Of a stretch of DNA of 64,000 nt, positions 9,528 through 18,391 are shown one piece after another. Both the position numbers and the translations under genes were made by a program. The DNA is from a bacterium (GTDB lineage Bacteria > SAR324 > XYD2-FULL-50-16): positions 20,494 to 84,493 of the forward strand of contig JAJRZQ010000028.1 of assembly GCA_024275165.1 (NCBI GenBank), given 5' to 3'. The notes under the pieces were generated by a model. That model worked only from the letters and a program-made list of their open reading frames with translations. It had not been told where the DNA came from and made no database searches. Position 1 is the first letter of the stretch; each line of letters begins with the position of its first letter.

Positions 9528-9554
9528 AGATTGAAAAAATAATTTTCTCAATCT
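9528..9554. repeat. AT-rich inverted repeat between divergent genes
   Basis: AGATTGA at 9528-9534 is matched by TCAATCT at 9548-9554, and the AT-rich spacer between them is itself nearly self-complementary. It sits 17 bp before the FkbM start and 140 bp from the radical SAM start, so it could be an operator or a leader hairpin. No regulator is identifiable. Confidence 0.35.
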
Positions 9555-9571
9555 TTTAGTTTTGCCTTGCC

Positions 9572-10498
9572 ATGCGTTTTTTCTTGCGAGTTGTCGAAGG
9601 AATCGGGATGCACCCCCTGACCCGCGAACATAAAATCTCCAGCTTCAAGCGTTTTTTGGGCTGGGAGTTGAAAAGCCGCGTTTGGGGGGGGGGCAGGTAC
9701 CACCACCGGCTTGTAGGCGACCTTAAGATGATTGTCGAACATGGGATGGACGGGGCGACCATGAACCTCATCTATGGGTTGGTGGAGTTTGAAGATATGG
9801 CTTTTGTGTTGCATTGTCTACGCCCCCAAGACCTTTTTGTGGATATTGGCTCGAATGTAGGGGTTTACAGTCTTTTGGCCTCTGGGGGCGCCGGTGCCGA
9901 GAGCCTTGCCTTTGAGCCCGTTCCCGAAACCTTTTTTGTCTTGCAGGAAAATATCGTCCTCAACAAGCTTAGCGAGCTCGTTACTCCCCTGAATTTGGGG
10001 CTGGGCAAAGAGGCCGGGGCTTTGCGATTTACTCGCCATCTCGATGGAATCAATCATGTGCTCGCCCCTGGTGAAGCAACGGGCCAAAGCTTAGAAGTGG
10101 AGGTTAAAAGTTTAGACCAGGCGCTCCAAAACAGAGATGTCAACTTGATTAAGCTGGATGTAGAAGGCTTTGAGCTGCCCGTATTGCAAGGCGCAAAGGA
10201 AAGTTTAAACAACCCCGCTTTAAAAGGCCTGATCATTGAGCTGAACGGGAGTGGAGAACGCTATGGGATGGATGAAAAACAGATCGTAAAACTCTTGCAA
10301 GAAGCGGGGTTTGCCCCCTTTGACTATGATCCTCGAAGTCGCGCTTTGACCGCTCGAAAAGAGTATTGCCATGGCGGGTTAGGGGCGATTCGCTGCGCTG
10401 ATGGAACGCACAACACCCTTTTTTTGCGGGACTTGGCTTGGGTTGAAGAGCGGGTAACCACGGCCAAGCCCTTTCGCGTTTTAAGGCAGAGCTTTTAA
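9572..10498 (+). CDS. FkbM-family SAM-dependent methyltransferase
   Basis: The 308-aa protein carries the FkbM methyltransferase fold. The SAM-binding motif is DIGSNVGVYSL (from residue 91), followed by an acidic ribose-binding residue in FEPVP and the LDVEGFE motif typical of FkbM. FkbM proteins O-methylate sugars or small molecules, and next to glycosyltransferases and a flippase a role in capping or decorating a surface glycan is likely. A run of ten G at 9684-9693 lies in codons 38-41, so slippage there would switch the frame off. An alternative start is ATG at 9608. Its 3' end overlaps the convergent gene by 4 bp. Confidence 0.88.
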   Translation: MRFFLRVVEGIGMHPLTREHKISSFKRFLGWELKSRVWGGGRYHHRLVGDLKMIVEHGMDGATMNLIYGLVEFEDMAFVLHCLRPQDLFVDIGSNVGVYSLLASGGAGAESLAFEPVPETFFVLQENIVLNKLSELVTPLNLGLGKEAGALRFTRHLDGINHVLAPGEATGQSLEVEVKSLDQALQNRDVNLIKLDVEGFELPVLQGAKESLNNPALKGLIIELNGSGERYGMDEKQIVKLLQEAGFAPFDYDPRSRALTARKEYCHGGLGAIRCADGTHNTLFLRDLAWVEERVTTAKPFRVLRQSF

Positions 10499-11661
10499 AT
10501 TACCGCCTGGAGCAAGGCCGCCATCCGGTGTGCCAAACAATGCCCCTGATATACGGCCTCTAGGCCTTTGATCTGGTAAGCAAGCCGTTCTTTAGGGTGA
10601 TGCAGGTAGTGGAAAAAAGCGTCCTGATATTCTTTCGGGCTCGCGCAGGAAACGACCTGATCTGGATGGGGAAAGAGTTCCCTTAAGGCGCGGGGCTGGT
10701 CAACCAATTGAAAACAGCCCGCCGCCGCTAAATTATAACAGCGCTCGTTGAGCTCTGACTCGACTTCCATCTGAATCCCCAAATGCAGATTGATGCCGAT
10801 TTTCCCCAGTCCATAAAAGCAGGAGTGTTGGCCTCTGTCTAGGCTTGAGGGCGATTTTTTGCCCCAGCCCGGGCCGACGAGGCAGCCGGCCGCCCGATTT
10901 AAAATAGGAGAGAAATAAGAAAGGTAACGGGGGGTTTTATCGGGGTTGCTGCTCCCTAAAAAGACATAATCCAGTTGTTCTTTCATGGGTTGGGGGTAAT
11001 AGGCCAAGGGGTTGGCCCCAAAGGGAACGCTGAGTACCGGTTTGCCGGTTTGGCTCCATTCGCCCAACCATGCCTTGACATAGGTTGGAAAGCGAAAGGA
11101 GAGAAAATAATCCACCCCCAAACGCAAGGCTTTTTCAATGCGGGGGCCGTTCGGGCTCGCTCCGTCATGTTCGTGCATCGTCATTAAAGCGAGTTTGCAA
11201 TCTTTTGTTTGGCGCAGGCGTTGCCATGCGGCCCAGTCGATTCGGCTCAAAAAGCTCGGATGATCTAGAGAAATAAATAAATCGGGTTGAAAAAGGGCAA
11301 AGCTCTCGCTCCCTGGGTCATTCCAGTCCAGGGTCTGTGCCGCAACCCCCATCAGGTTTAAGGTTTCAAGCCAATTTAAAAAAACCGATTGGGTGCCAAT
11401 GGCCCATTGATCGGGAATTTGAATTAAAATTTTAAGCTTTTTCTCTTTGTAGGCCCCGGCGTATTGGGCGAGCAGGTCTTGTTGGAGGCGCTGCGACTTG
11501 AGCCAGAGCGGGTCAAGCTCTTTGGGGGTCTTTTGCGCTAAAAGAGCGGGTAGCCGTTGGTTGTTGTTCCAGGTTTGGGGGTGGGTTTGGGCAAGGAGCG
11601 ACAAAAACCGCAAACGGTTGAATCCACGGGGCAGCTTTTGAAAAAAAAGGGAGGGATTCAT
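10495..11661 (-). CDS. CgeB-like glycosyltransferase
   Basis: The 388-aa protein has a GT-B style layout, with a C-terminal region (YNLAAAGCFQLVDQ ... LFPHPDQVV ... YQDAFFHYLHHP) that resembles the Glyco_trans_1_2/CgeB domain. It probably transfers a sugar to a surface polysaccharide, protein or lipid. I chose ATG 11661 because it overlaps the TGA stop of the upstream GT2 gene by one base (TGATG); the frame is open further upstream but only inside that gene. The acceptor and sugar donor cannot be told from sequence. Confidence 0.8.
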   Translation of the reverse strand: MNPSLFFQKLPRGFNRLRFLSLLAQTHPQTWNNNQRLPALLAQKTPKELDPLWLKSQRLQQDLLAQYAGAYKEKKLKILIQIPDQWAIGTQSVFLNWLETLNLMGVAAQTLDWNDPGSESFALFQPDLFISLDHPSFLSRIDWAAWQRLRQTKDCKLALMTMHEHDGASPNGPRIEKALRLGVDYFLSFRFPTYVKAWLGEWSQTGKPVLSVPFGANPLAYYPQPMKEQLDYVFLGSSNPDKTPRYLSYFSPILNRAAGCLVGPGWGKKSPSSLDRGQHSCFYGLGKIGINLHLGIQMEVESELNERCYNLAAAGCFQLVDQPRALRELFPHPDQVVSCASPKEYQDAFFHYLHHPKERLAYQIKGLEAVYQGHCLAHRMAALLQAVI

Positions 11662-12539
11662 CAAAGGAGTTTCAATAAAATCCAGAGCAGGCTGCTCCAG
11701 TTGCTTGCTGCCCTTGGTCGAGCCCGCAAAGCCTTTAGCCAATGAGAAAGGGACAAGGCCCGCTCTTTTTGCCGGGCAAAGCCATGAGCCATATGACGGT
11801 GATGAATCCACAAACCCTGGGCAATCGCCTTTTTATTCCCGCTGGAAAGCAGATGCCTTTGCAGCACTTTATAGATTTCCTTTTCGTAAAGTTTATAATT
11901 TTTTGAAAGCCCGGTAACAAGCTGTCGATACTTTGCCAACGGCTTTGGGCAATAACCGACCTCCCAAGCTTGGGAAATCTTGATCCACAAGTCCCAATCC
12001 TCTGGGCCGCGCAAGCCTTGATCAAACCCCTCTGCTTGCTCTAAGGCTGCTTTGCGGGCTACGACCGTCAAGGTGGCGATGAAGTTGTGGATGATGAGGT
12101 CTGCGTAGACCTCTCCTTCTAAGCGCAACCCCTGCGCGAGTTTGAGGGGGTTTGCCGCTCTTTCGCCAAAGGCCCCGAACTCGCGGTAGTTGTGGTGCCA
12201 CAACCCCAGGCGAGAGCCTCCAAGGGCAATTGCCGCTCGCGCTGTTTGGAGTTTGTCGGGCAACCAGAGGTCATCGGCGTCCAAAAAGGCGATCCATTCC
12301 CCTTGCGCCTTTTGGATCCCTTGATTGCGGGCAGCGGCAGCGCCTTGATTTTTTTGTTGGAGGATTTGAATACGCGGATCGTGAAATTGCGCAAGAACCT
12401 CTAAAGAACGATCCGTGGAGCCGTCATCAACGACGATCAATTCAAAATCCGGCTCGCTTTGCCCTAAGGCCGACCCGACCGCTTCGGCAAGATAGGTCTC
12501 GGCGTTATAGCAGGGCATGATAATCGAAAATAAGGGCAT
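11661..12539 (-). CDS. GT2-family glycosyltransferase
   Basis: The 292-aa protein begins MPLFSIIMPCYNAE and continues with VVDDGSTD and LDADDLW, the nucleotide-sugar and metal-binding motifs of GT-A family 2 enzymes. It likely adds a sugar during surface polysaccharide assembly. The start at 12539 matches the family N terminus; an upstream ATG at 12605 would add a basic stretch with no homology. It is translationally coupled to the CgeB-like gene and is divergent from the flippase gene, with a 28-bp repeat (12583-12610) in the gap. Confidence 0.9.
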   Translation of the reverse strand: MPLFSIIMPCYNAETYLAEAVGSALGQSEPDFELIVVDDGSTDRSLEVLAQFHDPRIQILQQKNQGAAAARNQGIQKAQGEWIAFLDADDLWLPDKLQTARAAIALGGSRLGLWHHNYREFGAFGERAANPLKLAQGLRLEGEVYADLIIHNFIATLTVVARKAALEQAEGFDQGLRGPEDWDLWIKISQAWEVGYCPKPLAKYRQLVTGLSKNYKLYEKEIYKVLQRHLLSSGNKKAIAQGLWIHHRHMAHGFARQKERALSLSHWLKALRARPRAASNWSSLLWILLKLL

Positions 12540-12582
12540 GGGTTCTCGTTTTTTTTCAGCATAAAACCCCCAAAGCATCCCG

Positions 12583-12610
12583 GCAAGGCCTTTCCCTCTT
12601 TTCAAAGCAG
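12583..12610 (+). repeat. Copy 1 of a 27/28-bp repeat upstream of the flippase gene
   Basis: GCAAGGCCTTTCCC followed by TCTTTTCAAAGCAG is present here. A near-identical copy, one base shorter, lies at 15174-15200 upstream of NDH-2. Both copies are on the same strand and 45-55 bp before a rightward gene, so a shared promoter or operator is possible. Confidence 0.6.
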
Positions 12611-12663
12611 GGGGAAAAGCCTACAAAGAGAGCGAATACCCCTTTGATCCATTTACTTTTTTT

Positions 12664-14169
12664 ATGGCTGACCAACAAAAGACATTTTTTTTAGGAATCG
12701 CGGTAGATATGTTCGGCATTCCCTTGAACATGGTTTTAGGCTTTGTGGTGGTCCCCTTGTACCTCGTTTACCTCACCGCCGAGCAATATGGCCGTTGGAC
12801 CACGATTTTTGAGGCTTCCGCCGCCTTGGTGATGACGGTCACCTGCTTTGATCTTTGGGTAACCCGTCGTATTTCCGGGCGGGGGGGCGAGGAGGCGAAA
12901 GCGAAGGCCGCTATTTTGGAAGGGGCGGGGGTGTTGGTCCTCTTTTTGATTCTTTTGAGTTTTATTTTGGTAGGCTGTTGGTTCTATCAACCCCAATGGC
13001 TGCAAGAGGGATTGCGAAAAGGGGAGTTCTCTTTTTATGGGCTCATCGCGTTATGGTTGATCTTGGCTGTTTGGGCGCAACTCTTTACGGCAATTTTAGG
13101 CGGCCTGAATCGGATGCCGTTGGTCAACGGGATCGCGGTACTTTCTCGTTTCAGTTATATTACGCTCCCCCTTTGGTTTTTATCCCTTGGTCAGGGGCTG
13201 CTTTCCTTTGCTTGGGGTTACGCCATCACCAGTTTTTTTGTCTTGCTTTGGCAGGCCTTTTTGGTCTGGCCTCAAGGGTCGCGTTGGTTTCGCTTGACTC
13301 TATCCGGCCCTTTAAATTGGCGAGAAGCTTGGTCTTTTTCTTGGCAAGCTCTCTTTAGTCGGCTGGGGGTGCATTTTTATAATTATACGAATATCTTATT
13401 CATTGCCGCCCTGCTTTCTACGGTGCAGGTGGCGGTTTACGCCCTTTCGATGAAGCTTACCAATTTTATTCGCTTCATTGTGCCGCGCATGGTTGCGGTG
13501 GGCTACCCCTCTTTTGCTCGGCTTCTTGCTGAAGATAATCAAACCCGCATGACGGAGGTTTTTTTAAAGCTTTATCGGTTTAGTTTGCGTTTGGGGTTGG
13601 GTTTTGCCGCCCTGGTCATTTTCTTAAACGAAAGCTTTTTAAGGCATTGGGTGGGCAGTGAGTTCTACGCCGGGGGGTGGTTTAGCCTGTTTGCGGGCCT
13701 GATTTGCTTAAAAGAATCCGTGTTTGTGGTTTTCTATCAGGTTTTTTTTGCCTCTGAACGGGTGAAGGGAACCCAGTATATCTTTTTATTCGAGTGGCTC
13801 TTGCACCTGATTTTAGCCTATTGGTGGTTGACCGACTACGGCTTAAACGGCGCGGTAATGGCCGGATTTTTTTCCACCGGGCTCGTTTCGCTCGGTTACT
13901 TTTTCTATAAGCTTCAACAAATTATTCCTCTTTCCACTTGGGTATTGCTTCGCAGCGCGATGCAGGTTTTACTGAAAAGCTTGCCCAGTCTAGGGGTGCT
14001 TTTTTTCGCTCGGCTCCAACTGGCGACGCAGTTTAATTGGTTTTTGTTCTTTGCTTGGCTGGCCCTCGCCGGGGTTGTCAATTTAGTCTTTTTTGAGGCC
14101 TTGTATTTACGGGAGTTGAAGGGGAAAAAAATGAAAGAGGTTTTGCGTTTGTTGATCGACCGCTCTTGA
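12664..14169 (+). CDS. Polysaccharide flippase, MATE/MOP superfamily (Wzx-like)
   Basis: The 501-aa protein has about 12-14 hydrophobic segments spread evenly along its length and few charged residues, as in Wzx and RfbX oligosaccharide-lipid flippases. Such proteins move undecaprenyl-linked repeat units across the inner membrane. Its neighbours (three glycosyltransferases and a methyltransferase) support a role in surface polysaccharide export. ATG 12664 is the first good start. It ends 2 bp before the convergent GT2 gene. Confidence 0.85.
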   Translation: MADQQKTFFLGIAVDMFGIPLNMVLGFVVVPLYLVYLTAEQYGRWTTIFEASAALVMTVTCFDLWVTRRISGRGGEEAKAKAAILEGAGVLVLFLILLSFILVGCWFYQPQWLQEGLRKGEFSFYGLIALWLILAVWAQLFTAILGGLNRMPLVNGIAVLSRFSYITLPLWFLSLGQGLLSFAWGYAITSFFVLLWQAFLVWPQGSRWFRLTLSGPLNWREAWSFSWQALFSRLGVHFYNYTNILFIAALLSTVQVAVYALSMKLTNFIRFIVPRMVAVGYPSFARLLAEDNQTRMTEVFLKLYRFSLRLGLGFAALVIFLNESFLRHWVGSEFYAGGWFSLFAGLICLKESVFVVFYQVFFASERVKGTQYIFLFEWLLHLILAYWWLTDYGLNGAVMAGFFSTGLVSLGYFFYKLQQIIPLSTWVLLRSAMQVLLKSLPSLGVLFFARLQLATQFNWFLFFAWLALAGVVNLVFFEALYLRELKGKKMKEVLRLLIDRS

Positions 14170-14171
14170 GG

Positions 14172-15107
14172 TTATGGGCGGCCCCTCACCCCCTTTAATC
14201 CATCTTTAATCCCTTTCAATAAAGGGGGTAAGAGCTTTATCCGCCCCTGGATCAACCAAGAAAAAGCCTTGAGCAAGCGACTGGAAAGAAAAAAGAGGAG
14301 AAAAGCAATCCACTGCTTGGGGCGGTTTTCCTTCATCCATAAGAGGCGATTGCGGGTGCCGTAATAGACGGGCACCGGGCTTTGGTCGCCTCCGGTGCTG
14401 CCCCCGACCTCGTGCCGCAAGGGGATGGCGGGAAGAAAATATTGCTTATACCCCTTTTGCTTTAAGCGGTAGCAGAAATCAAAATCTTCAAAATATAAAA
14501 ATAAGCTCTCCACAAAGCCGCCCATTTCTTCATAGCGGGTACGGGGAATCCACCAGCAACAAGCAGTGGCAAAATCCACCTCTTGGGGGCCCGGGTCGCT
14601 GGGGGTTTGGGTGCGGTGCTCGCCCATGCATCGTTTGAGGTTCAAATGCCCCCCGGCGTAGTAAATGCCTGGGCCGTCTTCTTCATAGATTAAGGGGACG
14701 GCGAGAGCAAAATCAGCTTGCCGCGACAAAGGCAACGCCTGCTCGGTAAAGCAACGCAAAAAATCCGGGGTGAATCTGGTGTCGTTGTTGAGTACGATAA
14801 ACACCTCTGCCCCTTTTTTTGCCGCTTGCCAGGCCGCGCGATTCATTCCTCCGCCATAACCTAGGTTTGTTGCTTGAAATTCCCAAAAAATGGGGCCTGT
14901 GCCCAGCTTGGGCGCTAGAGTCAAGCGCGCGCCGAATTCAGCGCTTAAAGCCTGAAAATCGTTTAGATCAGGCCCGTTGTCGGCAACTTGAATAAAGAAG
15001 TTCGGGTAAGTTTGCGCCAACAGGTCATGGAGGCAGGACGCCGTAGTTTGCCAGCCCTGATAATGCACCAGTAAAACGGCGAGACGAGGTAGGTTGGGGG
15101 GGGGCAT
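14172..15107 (-). CDS. GT2-family glycosyltransferase, rhamnosyltransferase-like
   Basis: The 311-aa protein has the GT-A start VLLVHYQGW, the metal-binding LNNDT motif, and the NLGYGGGMNRA and FLYFEDFDFC segments common in rhamnosyltransferase-like GT2 enzymes. A C-terminal hydrophobic stretch could tether it to the membrane. The ATG is followed at once by a run of nine C on the coding strand (15096-15104 on the + strand as G), encoding Pro-Pro-Pro; a one-base change there would abolish translation, a layout typical of phase-variable genes. Confidence 0.88.
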   Translation of the reverse strand: MPPPNLPRLAVLLVHYQGWQTTASCLHDLLAQTYPNFFIQVADNGPDLNDFQALSAEFGARLTLAPKLGTGPIFWEFQATNLGYGGGMNRAAWQAAKKGAEVFIVLNNDTRFTPDFLRCFTEQALPLSRQADFALAVPLIYEEDGPGIYYAGGHLNLKRCMGEHRTQTPSDPGPQEVDFATACCWWIPRTRYEEMGGFVESLFLYFEDFDFCYRLKQKGYKQYFLPAIPLRHEVGGSTGGDQSPVPVYYGTRNRLLWMKENRPKQWIAFLLFFLSSRLLKAFSWLIQGRIKLLPPLLKGIKDGLKGVRGRP

Positions 15108-15173
15108 GGCGACTTCGGAAAAGAATGCATTGAACTCGATTTGAAGTCAGCATAATGCGGGGCTCGCTTCCCT

Positions 15174-15200
15174 GCAAGGCCTTTCCCCTTTTCAAAGCAG
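15174..15200 (+). repeat. Copy 2 of the 27/28-bp repeat, upstream of NDH-2
   Basis: GCAAGGCCTTTCCC then CTTTTCAAAGCAG matches the copy at 12583-12610 with one base deleted. It ends 43 bp before the NDH-2 start codon. The shared placement before two rightward genes is the main reason to think it is regulatory, and not a random repeat. Confidence 0.6.
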
Positions 15201-15243
15201 AGAATAAAGAATATAAAGGTTTTAGTTTGTTTTGAAGGAAAAA

Positions 15244-16506
15244 ATGAAACGAGTTATTATTGTAGGTGGTGGATTTGCGGGCTTGAACGCAGCCAAAAAG
15301 CTTTGCCGCAATCCCGAAATTGAATTAACCATTATTGATCGTCGCAATTATCACCTTTTTCAACCCCTTCTCTATCAAGTGGCTATGGCGGCTTTAAACC
15401 CCGCTGAAATTGCCCAACCGATTCGCAGTCTCTTTACGGGATTTCGCAATGTGCGGGTTTTGCAAGAAGAGGTAATCGCGGTGGATCGAACCGCGAAAGA
15501 GGTTCAAACTCTCGAAGGGGCTTACTCTTACGATTACCTCATTCTCGCGGTAGGGGTGCAGCATTCTTATTTCGGCCATGAAGATTGGGAGGAGTTCGCC
15601 CCGGGCCTGAAAACCTTAGAGCAAGCCACCGAGATTCGTCGTCGGGTTTTAACGGCCTTTGAGCGGGCAGAGAAAACAAAAAACATCCAAAAGCAAAAGC
15701 AACTTTTGACCTTTGTGATTATTGGGGGCGGCCCCACGGGAGTGGAATTGGCAGGCGCCATCGGGGAGATGAGTCGCTTTACCCTAGCCCAAGATTTTAA
15801 CCATATCGACCCGAAGCTCGCGCGGGTTATTTTAATTGAGGCGGGCCCTCGAATTCTGCCGAGCTTTTCAACTAAATGGGCCAGCCGGGTCGCCCGTGAT
15901 TTAGAGGGGATTGGGGTGCAGGTATGGACCTCCAGCATGGTGACCGACCTTGACGCGGAAGGGGTGACCGTTGGGGAAGAGCGGGTACTCTGTTCGACCA
16001 TCTTATGGGCAGCGGGGGTGCAGGCCGCGACCTTGAGCCAAAAACTCGAAGTGGAACGAGACCGCCAGGGGCGCATTATCGTAGCGCCCGATCTCAGTCT
16101 GCCGGAAAATCCAGAAATTTATATCTGCGGCGATCAGTCGAGTTTTGCCCACGGGGTGGATCAACCCCTGCCGGGCCTTGCCCCCATTGCCATGCAGCAA
16201 GGTCGGCATGCGGCGCTGAATATTCAACGAACGCTGAAAGAACAAGAAACCTTACCTTTTAAATATATCGACAAGGGGCAAATGGCGACAATTGGCCGCA
16301 GCCGTGCTATTGTAGAGGTAGGGTCTTTGCGGCTGGTGGGTACTTTTGCTTGGTTTTTATGGCTTTTAATCCATATCTATTATCTGTTGGGCTTTAAAAA
16401 CCGCTTTTTTGTCTTGATCCAATGGGCATGGTCGTATCTTTCCAATAGCCGAGGGGCGAGGCTCATTGTGGAAAAGGATTGGCGATTTTATAAAAAAAAG
16501 ACCTAG
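15244..16506 (+). CDS. ndh: Type II NADH dehydrogenase (NDH-2)
   Basis: The 420-aa flavoprotein oxidises NADH and reduces quinone without pumping protons. The FAD-binding GGGFAGLNAA is at the N terminus and the NADH-binding GGGPTGVELAG lies mid-protein, with the second FAD contact in ICGDQ. The C-terminal FAWFLWLLIHIYYLLG and following helix are the membrane-binding segment of NDH-2. I chose ATG 15244 because GAAGGA precedes it by five bases. The gene stands next to pcm and appears to be transcribed on its own promoter region. Confidence 0.93.
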   Translation: MKRVIIVGGGFAGLNAAKKLCRNPEIELTIIDRRNYHLFQPLLYQVAMAALNPAEIAQPIRSLFTGFRNVRVLQEEVIAVDRTAKEVQTLEGAYSYDYLILAVGVQHSYFGHEDWEEFAPGLKTLEQATEIRRRVLTAFERAEKTKNIQKQKQLLTFVIIGGGPTGVELAGAIGEMSRFTLAQDFNHIDPKLARVILIEAGPRILPSFSTKWASRVARDLEGIGVQVWTSSMVTDLDAEGVTVGEERVLCSTILWAAGVQAATLSQKLEVERDRQGRIIVAPDLSLPENPEIYICGDQSSFAHGVDQPLPGLAPIAMQQGRHAALNIQRTLKEQETLPFKYIDKGQMATIGRSRAIVEVGSLRLVGTFAWFLWLLIHIYYLLGFKNRFFVLIQWAWSYLSNSRGARLIVEKDWRFYKKKT

Positions 16507-16539
16507 TATCCGCGTTGGGTTCAAGGGCGAGGGGGTTTG

Positions 16540-17190
16540 ATGCAACCAGATTGGCAAGCTCGTCGAGATTTTATGGTGGATTGGCAGATCCGCCGCCGGG
16601 GGGTCAAGGACATCGCCCTCTTAGAGGCCATGCGCCGGGTGGAGCGGCATTGCTTTACAGAAGAGGCGGAACAAGATGTGGCCTATGAAGATCATCCTCT
16701 GCCCATTGGCCATGGCCAGACCCTCAGCCAGCCCTACATCGTTGCCTATATGACCGAGCAGCTTGGTTTAACCTCTCAGGCCAAGGTTTTAGAAATCGGT
16801 ACGGGCTGCGGCTACCAAACCGCGATTCTGGCGGAATTGGCACAAGAGGTTTTTAGTATTGAAATCATAGAACCTTTATCCATAGAAGCACAAAAACGAC
16901 TCACTGGAATGGGATATGATAATATTCATTTCAAGGTGGGGGATGGGTTTTTCGGCTGGCCGGAAGAGGCACCTTTTGATGCCTGCTTAATCGCCGCGGC
17001 CTGCCCGATTTTACCCCGAAAATTGATCGCTCAATTGACCTCTACAGGTCGCATGGTCTTGCCCTTAGGGGTATGGGAGCAGCAATTGATATTAATTCAG
17101 CCGACTCAAAAAGGCTTTAAGAAAAAATATTTATTCGCGGTGCGCTTTGTGCCCTTGACTGGAGCGGCGCAGAAGAGGTTCCCCCATTAA
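16540..17190 (+). CDS. pcm: Protein-L-isoaspartate O-methyltransferase
   Basis: The 216-aa enzyme methylates L-isoaspartyl residues in damaged proteins so they can return to normal aspartate. The GHGQTLSQPYIVAYMTE segment is the isoaspartate-site signature and LEIGTGCGYQTA the SAM motif. ATG 16540 has a purine-rich binding site (GGGCGAGGGGG) upstream and lies 33 bp after NDH-2, which suggests co-transcription. Length is as expected for the family. Confidence 0.93.
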   Translation: MQPDWQARRDFMVDWQIRRRGVKDIALLEAMRRVERHCFTEEAEQDVAYEDHPLPIGHGQTLSQPYIVAYMTEQLGLTSQAKVLEIGTGCGYQTAILAELAQEVFSIEIIEPLSIEAQKRLTGMGYDNIHFKVGDGFFGWPEEAPFDACLIAAACPILPRKLIAQLTSTGRMVLPLGVWEQQLILIQPTQKGFKKKYLFAVRFVPLTGAAQKRFPH

Positions 17191-17249
17191 AGGCAGACCA
17201 AGCCCCTGTTATCTTGGTTTGAAATTTTTTGCCAAGCTAAGGCAAAGGC

Positions 17250-17321
17250 TCACTCGCGGCAAAAAAGTCCAATCACAAAAAGTAGGACCAAGGCAATCAG
17301 TTCTCGGTAAAGTTCGGTCAT
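17250..17321 (-). CDS. Possible 23-residue single-helix membrane peptide
   Basis: The frame encodes MTELYRELIALVLLFVIGLF plus three charged or cysteine residues (C-R-E): a hydrophobic helix flanked by charges. An AAGGG lies about 12 bases upstream of the ATG. A frame this short can arise by chance, so only conservation would make it real. Confidence 0.2.
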   Translation of the reverse strand: MTELYRELIALVLLFVIGLFCRE

Positions 17322-17511
17322 TGAGTGGTCTACCCTTAGATTATTAGCCTAACCCTCATTAGGAAATATTCATCCAGAATTGGGCTTTCCCCTGAATTAC
17401 AAAGGTGATAAAGGGGGTTCAATCTGGACTTGTAGGGTCTTTTCAAGTCATTATACCTAGACTTGCCAATTTATACCAGTCAAAGATCATTAAACTTTTT
17501 TTATTTAAGGT

Positions 17512-17539
17512 TTGAAAAGTATTTTTACCAATATATATT
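17512..17539 (+). promoter_or_regulatory. Probable promoter of the tandem beta-barrel genes
   Basis: TTGAAA at 17512-17517 and TATATT at 17534-17539 are spaced by 16 bp, close to the sigma-70 consensus. The start codon at 17611 follows after about 70 bp of leader. Assigned by eye only. Confidence 0.45.
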
Positions 17540-17610
17540 GCTTTGGCAGGTTTTTTAGGTGAATTTTTCTTTTAATTGCCTAGGAATAAAAAAGTTGGGT
17601 AAAATATCTT

Positions 17611-18384
17611 ATGGACTTTTTTGGAGCAAAATTCATCTTTTTTTTGGGTTGCGCGTTGTTGTTTGGCGTGCCCCTCTTGCAGGCGGAGGGCAAGGGGAGC
17701 TTTTCCATAAATTATATTCGCGAGGTGGCCAACGAGCTTTATTTAAGCGATTTTCAACTCGGTAGCGCGGAACGCATCCGCGACCCCGATGGCAACGGGG
17801 TGGGGGTGAGCATGTTCCTCGCCAACCAAGGTTCAAGTTTTTGGGCCTTGGAGTTCGGACGCAGTACCACAAAGTATCAAGGCAAGGTTGAAGATGGAGT
17901 GAATGTGAGTTTTGTGCCCCAACCGGGGTCGGGGTTCGAGGCCTTAAGCAGCTCTTCGAATGTGGTTTATGAGATGGATTTGGAGTTCGCAAATCCCTAT
18001 ATAGGTTTAAATTACACCAATTGGGCGATCACCCGGGCCTCTCATGGTTGGCTGTTGCCGAGTACCTACGGCATCGGTCGCATCCAGCAAAAAGCCAAGG
18101 GGGAGGTGAGGATTCTTTCTCTTTCCGGGGTCGAGTTGGCGCGGGCAAAATATCGCTCTGGCCTGCACGATTACTATCAACTTGGCTGGGCCGTTAATTT
18201 TGATTTTGTGTATCTTTCCTTGACCTTACGGCATGTCACCTCTCCGGTTTTAGAGGTGTTGAGTTGCAACGAAGCGGCGATTGGAAAGCAGGCCTGTGAC
18301 CGTTTTTATGCCGCTACGGGTAACCGCGACGCCGCAACGCAAATTTTTACAGGCGGGGTGATGCAGATCGGAATTCTTTTTTAG
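17611..18384 (+). CDS. Exported beta-barrel-like protein, paralog 1
   Basis: The 257-aa product has a signal peptide ending near LLQAEG and ends in GILF with a terminal Phe, the pattern used by the outer-membrane insertion machinery. It contains GNGVGVSM, YQGKVEDGV, GSGFEALSSS and LEFANPYIGL segments that recur in the next gene. It lacks a lipobox. I do not recognise a named family; an outer-membrane beta-barrel or its surface partner is the best guess. Start ATG 17611 fits the signal peptide although the ribosome binding site is weak. Confidence 0.7.
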   Translation: MDFFGAKFIFFLGCALLFGVPLLQAEGKGSFSINYIREVANELYLSDFQLGSAERIRDPDGNGVGVSMFLANQGSSFWALEFGRSTTKYQGKVEDGVNVSFVPQPGSGFEALSSSSNVVYEMDLEFANPYIGLNYTNWAITRASHGWLLPSTYGIGRIQQKAKGEVRILSLSGVELARAKYRSGLHDYYQLGWAVNFDFVYLSLTLRHVTSPVLEVLSCNEAAIGKQACDRFYAATGNRDAATQIFTGGVMQIGILF

Positions 18385-18391
18385 GGGGGCT

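Larger units (their letters stand above)
17191..17610. other. 420-bp AT-rich intergenic region
   Basis: This gap after pcm holds a good sigma-70 style promoter near its right end (17512-17539) for the beta-barrel pair. It also holds a 23-codon leftward frame (17250-17321). I see no other gene or clear hairpin terminator. Confidence 0.5.
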
